A stretch of 64,000 nt of DNA from Blastocladiella emersonii ATCC 22665 (Eukaryota; Blastocladiomycota; Blastocladiomycetes; Blastocladiales; Blastocladiaceae): assembly GCA_025594325.1 (NCBI GenBank), contig JANHCV010000010.1, positions 1,240,001 through 1,304,000 of the forward strand. The letters run 5' to 3'. Position numbers and translations under genes: made by a program. The notes under the pieces were generated by a model. That model was not told the origin of the DNA. It ran no database searches and saw only the letters and a program-made list of their open reading frames with translations. Shown piece after piece: positions 1-11,600 of this stretch; position 1 is the first letter of the stretch, and each line of letters begins with the position of its first letter.

Positions 1-70
1 TTAGCCTCGGGCGCACACTGACTCTGACACCGCCACTGACACACGACGCGCGTCCGCTCATAGCAACCTC

Positions 71-1381
71 ATGATCTCGCCGCAAGAGTTCCAGCACTAC
101 GCCGACCGGCTTCTCGAACACGCCATGGCCGAAAAGGCCCGCGCGCGCCTTGCCGCCGCCGCCGCCGCCACCGCCGCGGGCAACCTGTACCCGAGCCCAA
201 ACACGTCCGAGAACGAGACGCAGCAGGCGTCGCACCTCGCCGCGTCGCCCAACGCCTCGGGCGTCGCGCCTGCCGCTGAGGGCGGGTCCGCCGCGCTCGG
301 CGTCTCCACCGCGCCCACCGTCACGGCACCCATGCCGCACCCGCACCCGATGCTGCAGCAGACCACGTCGCCGACCGCCATGGCGCCGACCTCCGCCAAC
401 GCGCACCCGCCGTCGTTTGCGCCCTACCAGTCGCCGCCGCAGCACCACGCCGACGGCGGGCCAACGCGCCGCGCGCTCCCCGCGTTCACTGGGAGTGCCG
501 CCAACTCGCCCGTCATCTCTACCCCGCCACGGCAGCCTGGGCTCGGCGGCCAGCCGGGGCATTTCCCGCCGCCGCGCTCGGCGACCGCGCCCGTCGTTTC
601 TGGTGCTGGTAGCGGTGCCGGCGCACCGGGCGTCTACCCGCCACCACCATCCGCCAACCAGCACGCGCCCGTGCGGTTGCCGTACTACCCGGCCGCCTCT
701 TCTTCCTCGTCTTCTTCTCCCGCGGCACCCGGCGAGTTCCCGCCGCGGTTCCACCCGGGCCCACCACGCGCAACCGGCTCGCCTGCCCAGTCCCACGCCC
801 TGTCCATGCGCCTGCCGATCCCGACCATCTCCGCGCCCGGTTCCGGCAACGGCTCGATGCTCGTCCCACCGACGCCCGCCCCCGGCCTGCGCGGCCCGAT
901 GCCCGTGCAGCCGCAGCGCAACCCGTCGTCGCTGTACATCTCGTCGCGCACGCCGTCGCCCAACTCGGCCGCGGGGCTCGCCGCCGCCGCCGCCGGCGCA
1001 CCGATCCTCCCCGCGCTCCCGCGCATCCCGCACCTCGTCGTCCCCGGCGCCGGCGCGTTGGGGGGATCCGACCGGCTCTCGCCCAACGCCAACCCGCACC
1101 CGCTGTCCAACGTCACGACCAGCCCGGGCCACATGGTGTCGAGCCCCGGCGACATGGACGTCGCGCAGTCGCCCATGCCCGCGCACCACCGCGCCGCGTC
1201 GCCCATGGACGTCGCGATGCACGGGCATGGGCCTGCAGTGGGTGGGGGTGGCGGGGTGCCGAGTCTTCCGCGGTTCCGGTTCCAAGGGCCCGCGGCCGCG
1301 TCGCCGCTCGCGCCCGCGGGACCGGGGTATTACGGCAGCGGCCACCCGCCGGTGCAGCAGGCGTCGCCGATGCAGCAGTGA
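71..1381 (+). CDS. Pro/Ala/Ser-rich low-complexity protein, probably last exon
   Basis: A 436-codon open frame runs from an ATG at 71 to a TGA at 1379-1381. The first 30 residues look helical and charged (MISPQEFQHYADRLLEHAMA), and the rest is low-complexity Pro/Ala/Ser/Gly with many SP and TP dipeptides, as in disordered tails of fungal regulators. The sequence just before it resembles an intron end: CTGAC-type branch sites at about 18-40 and a CATAG acceptor at 61-63, with the frame open back to 64. I therefore think this is the final exon of a gene that starts to the left of the window. No catalytic or binding domain is recognisable, and the product is unknown. Confidence 0.55.
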   Translation: MISPQEFQHYADRLLEHAMAEKARARLAAAAAATAAGNLYPSPNTSENETQQASHLAASPNASGVAPAAEGGSAALGVSTAPTVTAPMPHPHPMLQQTTSPTAMAPTSANAHPPSFAPYQSPPQHHADGGPTRRALPAFTGSAANSPVISTPPRQPGLGGQPGHFPPPRSATAPVVSGAGSGAGAPGVYPPPPSANQHAPVRLPYYPAASSSSSSSPAAPGEFPPRFHPGPPRATGSPAQSHALSMRLPIPTISAPGSGNGSMLVPPTPAPGLRGPMPVQPQRNPSSLYISSRTPSPNSAAGLAAAAAGAPILPALPRIPHLVVPGAGALGGSDRLSPNANPHPLSNVTTSPGHMVSSPGDMDVAQSPMPAHHRAASPMDVAMHGHGPAVGGGGGVPSLPRFRFQGPAAASPLAPAGPGYYGSGHPPVQQASPMQQ

Positions 1382-1524
1382 ACGTGTTGTGTGATGTTGG
1401 GCGTGAATGCATTGCTGCGGCAGCGTTGTGTGTCCTCCCTATCCCTCTCGAGCCTTCATATTTCTACCCCACCCTCCATGATAGACCTTTCGTTACTCGC
1501 GAACAACCACATCATGTATGAACC

Positions 1525-2374
1525 CTACTGCTTCCGCGCAGCGCCCGACTGCACCACCTCCGCCAGCACGCGCGCCGGCTCGCCCAGGACGCCCGCGACC
1601 GCCGCGTCCGCGTGCACAAACAACTTCTTTCCACCCTTCTTCCCGCTCACCTCACTACCCGTCTTCGCGCTCAGCACCGCGTCCGCGTGCCACGTGCCGA
1701 AAATGACGTGGTTGGGCCGCACCGCGCCGAGCGCGACCGGCGTGTACACGCGGTGCCCGCGCAGACCTACCGTCTCGACGATCACCGGGTGCGCGGCGGC
1801 GTCAGAGGAAGGGAGCGAGGCCGCGTAGTCGGCGGCGTCGACTGCGGGGTCGCGGATTTCGTCGGCGGAGGTGGGCGCGGGCAGAGCCGAGGCGGGGGCG
1901 AGGGGCGCGTGGATCCGCGTCACGTACGACGACAGGCACCAGTGGATCAGCGACGTTGAGACGGCGGAGAAGCCGATGGCTAAACAACATGCGGTGTGTG
2001 AGCTGCGCGGCCCAAACAGTTTGTGCGGGACATGTACCAGTGCCCATCATCATGGTCTTGACCGCGTCCGAGACCACGTCCGACACGTCGATCGCGTACA
2101 CGAGCGGCGCCATGCCGAGCGTCGCGCCGAGCGACGAGATCGAGAACAGCTTCATCAGCCGCACCGTGCGCGCCAGCGGGCCCTCGTACACCTGCACGGT
2201 GCCGAGCGGGGCGCCCGTCTTGGTCGGCGTCAGCGGGAACACGGGCGTGTCCTTGGGGGAAGTTGGGGTGGTGTAGAAGCGAGCCGGCGTCAGCGGCGCG
2301 CCGCGCAGGGCCAGAGGCCGGCTGGCGAGGCGCAGCGCCGTGGAAAGCGAGGTGCGCGAGGTCGCGAGATACAT
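1525..2374 (-). CDS. TMEM70: TMEM70-like mitochondrial assembly factor, copy A
   Basis: Two exons on the minus strand, 2374-2038 and 1979-1525, joined across a 58-nt GTACAT...TTTAG intron at 1980-2037, give 263 residues. The N-terminus (MYLATSRTSLSTALRLASR) is Arg/Ser/Thr-rich without acidic residues, as expected of a mitochondrial presequence. The core holds the family pattern G-x-V-x-VYEGPLAR, then a hydrophobic stretch around residues 75-97 and a second around 114-132 followed by SSYVTRIH. The tail ends with the VYTPV and FGTWHADAV blocks. Animal TMEM70 is an inner-membrane hairpin protein that helps assemble ATP synthase and complex I; transfer of that role to this copy is inference. It is divergent from LRR copy A 200 nt away and has a paralogue at 4298-5195. 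Confidence 0.75.
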
Positions 2375-2574
2375 GGTTGGCCGGTTGCGGGTGTGGAGAG
2401 GAAGGAAGCGAGGCCGCGAAAGAGAGGAGAGAAAAAACGAGGGATCAACATGCGTCACGTTGTTGGCGCCGCGAGGCGCAGTGCGTTGCGACGTCGTTCT
2501 GCACTCGTCCAACGCCCCTCCCTCTTCTCCCTCGAACCAAGGGAACTTGCTTGAACGCAAGAATGGAAGACACC

Positions 2575-4130
2575 ATGAACGAATTCAATGCATGCACCGG
2601 CCTCGACGGCCTACTCGCCTGCCTGGGCGACACGGTGCGGGAACACCGCGTTCCTCGACATGTGGGTCGAGCTGGGCCTGCCGCTCGACCACCGCTACTT
2701 GACGTTCAATGACCCGGTCAAGAACGGCGATCTCTTGATGCTCGAGTGGTGGCACGACTCGGGCGAGCTCGATTCGCGCGATCGCTACTTGTCAACAACG
2801 TACCCGACTACGCACTGCTCGCTCTCGGGTTCGCGGTGCGCGAGGATGGCGAGCCGTACACGCGATCACAGGTGCGGTCCGTGCCGCCGCCGCCCGTCGT
2901 GGATGCCGCTGCGCGCGCCGCGTGCGCTGGGATTGCGGATGGGACTACGACGGAGCTCGTGCTGACGCTGGCACCTGTTTCGGGCGCGGGGGTTGAGGAG
3001 CTCAGTCTTGCGATGGAGAGCCCGGCGCAGGCGCTGCAGTCGGTTGAGCTTGACCGGTGCACCATCGATCCGGCTCGTCTGAATGCGCTCCGTCTGTCTG
3101 AGTTGGTGCACACCTTGCGAATCAAACATCGTTGGCTCTGCACAAACCGGCCGATTGAAGCAGTGCGGTGGTCGCCGCATCTCACGAAGATCTCGCTAGA
3201 CGATCTTCGACTGGCGACAGCGGAGACGGTGATTGCGGTCTTTGCGCACCTCCCACCAACTCTGGTCACGCTCGAGCTCGCCAACTGCACCGTCGAGAAG
3301 GGCCTTGCCGAGACCGTTGCGCGGGCTCTCCCTGCGGACCTGAAAGTGTTGAAGCTTGAGCGGACCAATCTTACCTGTGGCGACTTTGTGACCATGGCGC
3401 CGCTTCTCCCAAGCTCGCTCCAGGTGCTCCACCTCGCGAGCGACAAGCACATGCTCGATGCGCCGAAGCATTTCGCCGAGTCCCAGTGGTCGTTTCCCAC
3501 GGGCCTCAAGTCGGTCGTCATGCACGACGCCCGGTTCAGCAACGCGGGCGCACTCGTCCTCGCCAACTCACTCCCGCCAGGGCTCGAAGCCCTTCGCCTG
3601 GACGAGTGCTACACCATGTCCCGGTACATGTCGCAGCTCTTTGAATCCCTGCCCGCGTCGCTCCGCACGCTGAAGCTGAAGCGCGTGTTCCTGAACCAGG
3701 ACCACGTCGAAACCCTCCTCACACGGCTCCCGTCCGCGCTCGAGACGTTGGCGGTGCGGGATATCAGCCCGGTGCACTGCCAGATGTTCAAGGTTGTCCC
3801 GGTCTTCCCCGCGTCGCTGAAGCGGCTTCGACTTGATCATCTGGGGCTAGAGCCAACCTTGCTCGTCAAGTCGATCCCAACGCGGCTCGAGACGCTTGCG
3901 CTTCGGACGTCCATGATCGGTGTGTCCGTGATCAAATCACTGTTGCGGTGTCTCTCGCCGACCTTGGTCAAACTGGAATTGTCCGAGAACCCGCTTGGCG
4001 ACGCGGGCGTGATCCTGCTCGCGCGCAGCGTGGACTTGTGAAGCTCAAGCTGGTTGAGTGCGATGTCGGGTCCCGCGGCGTCGGCGCGATCCGGAATGTG
4101 GCGCCTGGTGGGATGTTGCTGGTTGTGTAA
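2575..4130 (+). pseudogene. LRR (RNI-like) gene, copy A, frameshifted
   Basis: Most of the span (about 2790-4041) reads as RNI-type leucine-rich repeats with units such as LxxLELANCxx and LPxxLxxLxL. Three reading frames are needed to follow the homology to the sister copies. The first frame starts at 2575 (MNEF...), frame two carries the LDMWVELGLPL...LLMLEWW segment (about 2650-2790), frame one resumes at VNNVPDYALLALGF and ends at a stop at 4041. The last repeat, GLVKLKLVECDVG, continues to 4130 in the third frame. The N-terminal F-box-like region of copy B is missing, so about 80 residues appear deleted. Function, if it were intact, would be a protein-binding solenoid. Sequencing errors could mimic some of the shifts. 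Confidence 0.7.
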
Positions 4131-4297
4131 GCTACGGAGACGAGGAATAGTGATCGGAGTACATCACGTGAAATGAACGCGAAACCTGAAACGCGACGCG
4201 ACGGCACTCGGCATGCTCCGTTCCTCCTTCACCGACTCCTCGCTTTGTCCGCAGGTTTATATATACATTTCAAACCCTTTCTCTTGTCGCGCCAAAC

Positions 4298-5195
4298 CTA
4301 AAACATCTTCTTCTTCTTCCCCATGAGAGCCCTGTCCAAGGGGAGCTGGAAGTTGACGAGGTGCGCGAGCGGGATCGCGGCCGCGCCAAGCCGGCCCAGC
4401 TCGGCTTCCTTGCTGTGCACAAAGAACGTTTCCTCCTTGCCCGGGACCACCTTTCCCGTCTCGGGATCAAGCACCGCGTTGGCGTGCCACTCCCCAATCA
4501 GGTACTTGTCGCGACGGCGACCCACCTGGTCTTCGGAGCGGAGATCGCCCAGTCGGACGGGCGTGTACACGCGTTGGCCCCACAGGCCGACGGTCTCCAT
4601 GATGACCGGGTACGCCGCGGCCTTCTTTGGCGGGCAACACGCGGCGACGTAGTCGGCCGCCTCGAACGCCTCGTCGCCCACCGCATGCGGCAGCAGCGGG
4701 TCGGCGGGTGCCACGGGAAGGTGGATGCGCGTCACGTACGACGACAGCACGTAGTGGGCGAACGCTGTTGAGGCTGCCGTGAGGTCGATTGCTACATTCA
4801 TTACATCTAGTTTAGCTTACATCGCTGGCTGGATCAAGCATGGATCCGCGCGCCGTACCAGTGCCAACCACCATAGGCTTCGCCGTGTCCGGGACCACCG
4901 CCGAGACGTCGATTGCGGACGCAGCGAGCGACACGCCCAGCGACGAGATCGCGAGCAGCCGCAGGCCGCGAACGAGGTGCACCATTGGCGCTTCGTAAAC
5001 TTGCACGGTTCCTAGCGGGGAGCACGTCTCGGTAGGCCTCAGCGGGAACACGGGCGTGGCCTTGGAGGTCGCCTTGCGCTTCGAGAAGTGGCGGTGGTGA
5101 TGGGCCATCGGAAGCAGGGCGGGACGCATAGCCCGTGTGTGGCCGGCGAGACGCAGAGTCGTTTGCATGGTGTTGCGTGTAGACGCGAGATACAT
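4298..5195 (-). CDS. TMEM70: TMEM70-like mitochondrial assembly factor, copy B
   Basis: Exons 5195-4859 and 4806-4298 are joined across a 52-nt GTACGG...CTAG intron (4807-4858), giving 281 residues. Exon 1 is exactly as long as in copy A (337 nt) and the intron has the same position and phase, which shows recent common origin. The start was set at MYLAS by comparison with copy A; an ATG seven codons upstream is in frame. The same landmarks are present: basic presequence, GTVQVYEAP, two hydrophobic segments, SSYVTRIH and VYTPV. Copy B has a longer middle (RRRDKYLIGEWHANAV) and a lysine-rich end (MGKKKKMF). The predicted role, as for copy A, is inner-membrane assembly of ATP synthase or complex I. 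It is divergent from LRR copy B, 165 nt away. Confidence 0.75.
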
Positions 5196-5800
5196 GGTGA
5201 TCAAGTAGGACAGCACGAAGGAGAGCTGGTCGATGAGGTCGAGAGGGGCAGAAAAGTGATCGACGCGAGCATCAGGTGTCCAACGCGACGAACGAAAAGC
5301 TGTGCTGCGCTCGCGGACGGTTCACGCTCTCCCTCCCTCAGACTCGCCGCACGCGACACCATGAATGAAGCCCATGAATCTACCGCGACTCGCCGCAGCG
5401 CAGGTTTCCGCGCTGCCCACGTTTCCAAGATCATCGAGCGGATCTTGCTTTACGCGGTGCACGGTACCAACCGGTCCGGCGTCCGCCAGGTCATGCAATA
5501 TGCGCGGGTGATGCCGCACGCACTCGTGCCACGAGTCCAGCGTGCGATCTTGCTGCGTACGCCCTGCTTCTCCAGGTCCCACGCGACCGCTAGCGGCGCC
5601 ATCGCGGTGCTCGACCGCAGGGCCGCTCTTGGCCTCCCGCAAAAACCGGTTTTCCTCGAGCTGTTCTGCGCCGGTGACAATGGAAACTTGCTTTCTCTCG
5701 AGTGGTGGCGCGGCACCGGAACGCTGAACCCAAACTCGCCCGACTTTGACCTCTTGCTCCGTAACCCGGCGACTTGCGTTGCGCTGGGGATTGGGTGGCG

Positions 5801-6880
5801 GTGTGAGTGGGTGGCTCGCTCCCTGTCTACACGCTTCCTCCTCTCTCTTTTTTCTGTCTCGCACGCTGTCTCGCATATCGCACGTGATGTGGCGCCGCCG
5901 ACCATCCGATCGCGCCTTCTCACACACCCCAGCCCCGTTCCGCCGCTACCCCGTGTTCCTCATCTCGGCCGTGTTCACCCGCCGTGCCACTCGGCGCATC
6001 ACGCGCTGCGTCCCCGCCCGTGTACCGACCCTCAACTCGCGTGCTCGCGCGCTTCTCGCCCCATGATCCCGCGCCGTGTGCCCCAACCCGCTCGGCCCGC
6101 TCGCGCCGTGCCCCAAGATCATCTGCCCATCCTGTTCGACTCGATCGTCGCTGCCGCACCGCAGTGCTCGGCGCCCCTCGCCCGCCTCCGCCAGCAGCGG
6201 CCTCGCCTCGCCCACGACCACGATAAGTACCGGCCGCCGCCCGCGCCCTGGCGTTGGTCGGCACCCTCGTTGTGCTGGACCTTCTGCCTCTTCGCCGCGT
6301 CGGGTCGGTTCGCGGTCGTGATCCAGGTCTGTCTACATCAAGCTCTTCGCCCAGTCTCGCTCCGCTCGTCACCGCGGTGCCCTGTCCCTTGTCGCCCTGC
6401 TCTACCATTTCGCTCTTCCCGCCATCCTCGCTCTCTCTCCTGTCTCTCTGGCCGCGCTGGCCGTGATCGTCGTCACCCCGCGCTCCCCGCCTCTCACCCG
6501 TTCTCCGTCTCTACACCGACGCCGCTGCCGTCGCCGTGTTCGCTCTCCCTCCCCTCTCGATCGTGGAAGTCCCTCGCGTACTGTTCATATATCTGACCCT
6601 CGTTGTGCTGGACCTTCTGCCTCTTCGCCGCGTCGGGTCGGTTCGCGGTCGTGATCCAGTCGTGGCCGCGGATCTATTCTCTAGTGTTTGCGCTGCCGCC
6701 ACCATCGGGAACCTCTGCCGCGGAAGGTTACGTTCCGTGGTCGCGCCGCGCCGTCTTCTCGTCTTCTCGTCTTCTCGTATACACGGCGACCGAGATCCAC
6801 CCCCTCGCACTACTTCGTCGTCGCGAACGATCCCTGAACTCTCAGCGGGCAACTGGAAATGGCCTGCCCGTCCACGTTGT
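5801..6880 (+). other. 1.08-kb interruption of LRR copy B
   Basis: No LRR or other recognisable coding sequence lies here, although the minus and plus frames are open for long stretches because of the base composition. It contains a TATCGCACGTGATG block (5875-5888) like the promoters of the neighbouring LRR genes, and two copies of a 64-bp direct repeat (6263-6326 and 6596-6659). It could be an inserted promoter-bearing segment, a deletion derivative of a transposon, or an abnormally long intron. Confidence 0.55.
6263..6659 (+). repeat. 64-bp perfect direct repeat, 333 bp apart
   Basis: The 64 bases at 6263-6326, beginning ACCCTCGTTGTGCTGGACCT, recur identically at 6596-6659. The 269 bp between them are not repeated. 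Both copies lie inside the interruption of LRR copy B. Confidence 0.9.
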
Positions 6881-8077
6881 GTCTTCGGAGGTTGACGCTG
6901 CGGCCCGCGCTGCGTGTGCGGGAATCGCAGCGGGAACCGCGAACCGGCTTGTCCTCCAGTACGAGCCCATTATGCGAGCTGGTATCGACGCACTCAATGT
7001 CGCCATGAAGAGCCCTACGCAAGCGCTATTCTGTGTCGAATTCGACAACTGCACCATCGATCTACCGCGACTGCGAGCGCTCCAGCTTCCTGAATCGGTC
7101 AAGACTCTCCGCTTCACGCATTTGTGGCTCCGCGCAAACTCTCCAGCGGACCCTGTTTGTTGGTCAAGTCACCTCAAGGCACTCGTTCTCAGAAAGTTGA
7201 ATCTCACGACCGTGGCCGCGGCTACTACGATCGTTTTACGTCTTCCTGCAGGACTTGACGCCCTTGAGCTCAGCTTCTGTCGGCTAAACGATGAAGCCCT
7301 TGTTGTTTTCACGCATGCCCTCCCCGGAACTCTCAAGGAGCTTATCCTGAAATGCAACGGTCTCACGGCAGACCAGCTCGCTGTCCTTTGTCTGTCGCTG
7401 CCGCCCACGCTCAAACTCCTCAACTTGGGCGGAGCAGGTAATTGGGATATCAGCGGGATCAATCGTCACCGTTACGATGGACCTTTCCGAACGGCCTCAC
7501 ATCACTCTCTTTAAAAAGCAGCGCCCTCGAGCAAGTAGGGACGCGCGCGTTGATCCATTCTCTTCCCACTGTGCTCCAGCATTTGGGCCTCAACTACTGC
7601 TCGCTCGCGCCAGACCAGCTGCCTGCGCTCTTTGCTCGCCTCCCCGCGTCCCTCAAATCGTTGGAACTCCAGCTCCAGTACCTTTCGGCCGTGCACCTTC
7701 ACGTGCTCCTCACACAACCTCCACCAAGACTCGAGTCTTTGTCTATGAGCGCAGCAGGCCTGTGCCTGGTCAAGTCGAGTGTTGGAGCTACCGATTGCTC
7801 GCTACTCGCCAAACACATGCCGCCGCACCTCACGCATCTCCGCATCTTCCAAACGGAGATTGACAACGCGGCGCTTGAGCATCTCCTCCCCAAGCTGCCG
7901 CCTTCGCTGGGCACGCTCGGTCTCTCGCAAAACCCGATCAGCGATGAAGGCGCCATCCGCTTGGCCCAGTTTACTCCGCCTTCTCTGACCTGGATCGACT
8001 TGAACGGGTGTAACGTCACGCAAGTCGGCCTCGAGGCGGTGCGCGCTGCGATGCGGGACGGAAAGTGCCTCGGGTAG

Positions 8078-8614
8078 CCGTTGTTTTGACAGGGGACCGA
8101 GTCTATAAACACACTTTCTTCATTCGGCTACGTCGATGGGAAGGCCCGCCGTTGTTCGCGGGCCGACGCGTCGGACCCGCGAGACGCGTCTCGCGCCTGG
8201 GTCACATGATATTCGCGTCACCTGACCCAATTCGCGTCTCGCGGCTTGGCCGTCGCGGGCCGAGATTGCGGGCGCGCCGCAGTGCTCCCCTCAATCGATG
8301 AGAAATATCTCGGCGCAAGGGACTCGCCTGACTTCTCCATGTAACGCTGCCGCCGAGCGCGACCCCAGGGTGTTGCGAGCCGACATAGACCACGGAGCGT
8401 CGCCTCTCTCCTCCCCCGTCCACCCCTGAACAAACCACGCCATCCATCAAGTCGCATTACGTGCTGGACACGTCTGCGCGCAACCAAGATCTAGACTGTC
8501 GAGCGAGCGTGTACACCATCATCAAGTACGGCGACCGTAGCTTTCGAGGTTTCGCGAGCGCCCGACCCTGACCACTGTCGGTCGTCTAGGAACCCGTCGT
8601 TAGATCGATCAACC
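8078..8614. other. Intergenic region with palindrome and upstream element
   Basis: No gene seen. It holds an 18-bp perfect palindrome CGCGAGACGCGTCTCGCG at 8178-8195 and, at 8201-8222, a reverse-orientation copy of the GAATATCATGTGA-type element found upstream of other genes here. The 5' leader of the gene starting at 8615 must lie in its right half. Confidence 0.6.
8201..8222 (-). promoter_or_regulatory. GACGCG-AATATCATGTGA element, reverse orientation
   Basis: Read on the minus strand, the site is GGTGACGCGAATATCATGTG followed by AC. It matches the block found about 100-125 nt upstream of 13121, 15393 and 21386. Here it is 393 nt upstream of the 8615 gene and points away from it, so its target is unclear. 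Confidence 0.45.
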
Positions 8615-11600
8615 ATGCCATCGAGCGCTCAGCAGGCCGGCCTGGCGCCGCAGCCGCACCAGAGCGCGAAATTCCTCTCAGCCAGGACGGCCAAGGCGCT
8701 GCTTGGCAGCTCGCTCAAGATCAGCGCCGAGGCCGTGCTCGCCGCCAACGTGCTGCTCAAGACGATCCTGGTCGCCTGGATCCACCGCGGATGCTCGCGG
8801 TGCCCCGGCGCGCCGCTCGTCCCGCAGCACATCGAGCCCGTCGTCGGCACGGTGCTGGGCAAGGACGTGTGCGACCGCGCCATCGCCGCAGGCAAGACCG
8901 CCATGGCCGACCCTGAACTCCGCACGCTCATCCCGCTCCCCGCGACGGGCCAGGTCGTCCTCGAGTCGGTCCCGCCCGCGTACTCGGCGCCCACCGCGAT
9001 CCCGGACATCACGCTCAACTACCTCAACGCCGCGCTGGACGCGGTCGCCGGGTACATGTTCCTCGCGCTCGCCGCGCACTGCGACGGCCAGGGACTCTCG
9101 GCGGTCCGCGTCGAGGAGCTCGCGCTCGTCGTGTCGCGCGACTTTGGCTTCGCGCCCGCCTTCGCCCAGCTGCGGTGGAAGGACATCCTCGACCAGATGA
9201 TGGTCGCGTCGCCCACGTCGTCCACGCCGTCGGTCGCGCTCGCCGCCCAGGCCCAGGCCACGGCCGCGGCGCCGGTACCCGGCGCGCTCGACATGCAGGT
9301 CCAGGCGCTGCTCGAGGACTCGACGACGCCGACCTCGGCCCCGGCGAGCGCTGGCGCTGGCGTCTCGCAGTCATCGCCCGCGGGCACCGGCAGCACATTC
9401 ACGGGTGGGCTCGAGCGGACCAAGTCGTGGCGCGGCCGCAAACCCTCGGGCCACGCGTCGGCGAACCACCCGGTCCAGGTGCCCGCGGGCGCGCTCGACG
9501 AGTTCGAGGAGCTGTTGCAGTCCAAGGGCACCAAGAAGATCACGCTGACGCCCGACCGGATCCGCACCATGGAGGCCGACAACGGCGGCGCTGGGTCACG
9601 GCCAGGAACGGCTGGGAGTACCGAGGCCGCGTCGCCGTCTACGCCGACGCGACCGGGCATGTCGCCGTACCGCCAGTCGACACTCAACACGTCGGCCGCC
9701 ATGGTCGACGCGGTCGGGTACAACGGCGGTGGGGACGACGCGGCGCCCATCGACCCGAGCCGCATGTCGTACGCGGGCAACAGCGAGGTCAGCGTCACGT
9801 CCGAAGACGAGGCGCTCGGGCTCAAGCCGTCGCGCAAGCCCGTGCGCACGCACGCCAAGGAGCTCGCCGACTTCCTCACGACGCCGCCGACGCAGCCCGT
9901 CTCGCTCACGTCCAGCCTCGACGGCTCGGCCGCGGGTGCGGCTGCCTCCGCGGCGGCGGCGGGCGGCGACAAGAAGAAGCGCGGGATTCTGGCCATGCTG
10001 CGCGGCAAGTCCAAGGACCGCAAGGACAAGTCTCGCGAGGACATTTCGTCGCCGCTCGGGTCCAGCGCGGGTAACTCGTCGGGCCACCTGCCCCTGTCCG
10101 CGTCGGTCGGCAACCTGCACCCGTCCGGCGGTTCGACGATCCCGCGCAACTTTGGCAGCACCCAGCGCCAGCACGAGGTGACGCCGGCCGGCCTGCCGCC
10201 GGGCATGGATAACCCGCGGTACCGCCTCGTCCCCGGCAGCAACGAGGTGGTGCCCATCGACTCGGACCTCTCGACGTCGCCGGTGGGCAGCGCGCGCAGC
10301 GGGAGCAGCGCTGCGGGCAGCGGTGGACCGTCAATCCCGGCAGCGCTCGCGGCCGACCGCGTCGCACGGCCGGGCACGGCGCCGCTCACGGCCGACGCGA
10401 CCGGTGTTCCGCTCCGCGCCACCACACCGTCCAACGACCCGCGCCAGCGCCCGCGGTCGCGGTCCATGACTAACCCGGCCGACCAGCAGCACCACTCGGC
10501 CGCCTACTTTGCTCCGACCGGCGCTCCAGCTCCCGCGCCGCCAGTACCGGCACCAGCACTCCCACCATCTCTCCCTCGATCGCACGCGCCCATCTCCCGG
10601 CCCGCGGCAGACGTGGTTCCCTCGTCGTCGGCGCCGCAGCGGACCGAGTACTACTCGCTGAGCACGCACGCGCTCGCGGCGCAGCAGGCCGACGAGTTCC
10701 GCGCCAGCAGCGCGCCGCACGCGCCAGTCTCGCGGCTCGAGTCGGCCGCGACGCCCGTCGTTGACCTCGTCCGCGTCCCAACGACCACGAGCACGCGCAG
10801 CGCCAGCACGACGCGGACGGGCGAGAGTCTTGACGTCGTCGCCATGTACGCCGAGTCGCCCGGCCCGCTCCCGCACGACCCGCCACCGCCGCCTCCACCG
10901 GCGCAGGAGCAGCGCCGCGCCGTGTCGCCGCCCAAGGTCAACCCGCTCACGTCGGCGGCCTCGGACCCGACGCTCGTCGCGCCGCCCAAGTCGGCCCTGC
11001 GCAGCGCGACCGAGCCCAAATACCCGCCGCCCCCGCCGCCGTCCTCGTCGTCGTCGGCCGCGATCCACAGCAGCGTGTACAAGCACTTTGCCCCGCGCCA
11101 GGAATCGATGCGGCCGGCGTCCATGGTCAGCTCGGTCGTCACGGTCGACTCGCGGATCACGGCGCTGCGCGTTGCCGCGCTGCCGGCCAGCGCGGCCGAG
11201 GCGCTCGCCGTGATCAAGGCGGGCGGGCCGTCGGGCACCCCGCCCGTGCGTCGTGGGAGCGCGCCGACGACGACGTCCGAGGCCGAGGCGCTGGCCGCCG
11301 AAAACGCGGGCAAGTCGTCGCCTTCAGCGTCCGGCACCCTCGCCGCCGCCACCTTGGCGTCCAAGCTCAGGCAGGTCTCGGCGCCCCCGCGCACCCGCGC
11401 GAGCACCATGGGTCCACCCGTCGGCGCGCACTACCCACCGCCACCACCCCCGCCGGCACTCCGGTCGACGCCGATCCCGCCGCACATCGAGCGGCGCGAC
11501 TCGGACCTCGACCTGATCCCGCGCGGCGATACGGCGAGTCCCGCGAGCAGCATCAACTCGGCGGCCGGCGGCGGCGCAGGCGGTACTGTGGTCTCGCTGC

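Larger units (their letters stand above)
5361..8077 (+). pseudogene. LRR (RNI-like) gene, copy B, interrupted and frameshifted
   Basis: The frame opens at 5361 (MNEAHESTATRR) with an F-box-like helix (VSKIIERILLYAV) and an ankyrin-like GNLLSLEWWRGTG segment, then leaves homology at ALGIGW near 5800. Homology to copy A resumes at about 6890 (VDAAARAACAGIA), so about 1.08 kb separates the halves. LRRs then run to a frame change near 7441-7475, where LLNLGGAGNWDIS continues as SPLRWTFPNGLTSL in another frame and ends at 8077 (GKCLG). Copy A aligns through the shift point without a gap, which argues against an intron there. The interruption begins GTGTGAGT like a donor, but the possible acceptors I tested put the frame out. 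A broken gene is the best reading. Confidence 0.65.

Noticed and set aside
7438-7520. An 83-nt GT-AG intron in LRR copy B
   Set aside because: GTAATT...AAGCAG borders exist but the phases do not match, and copy A is homologous straight through the region, so a frameshift is more likely.
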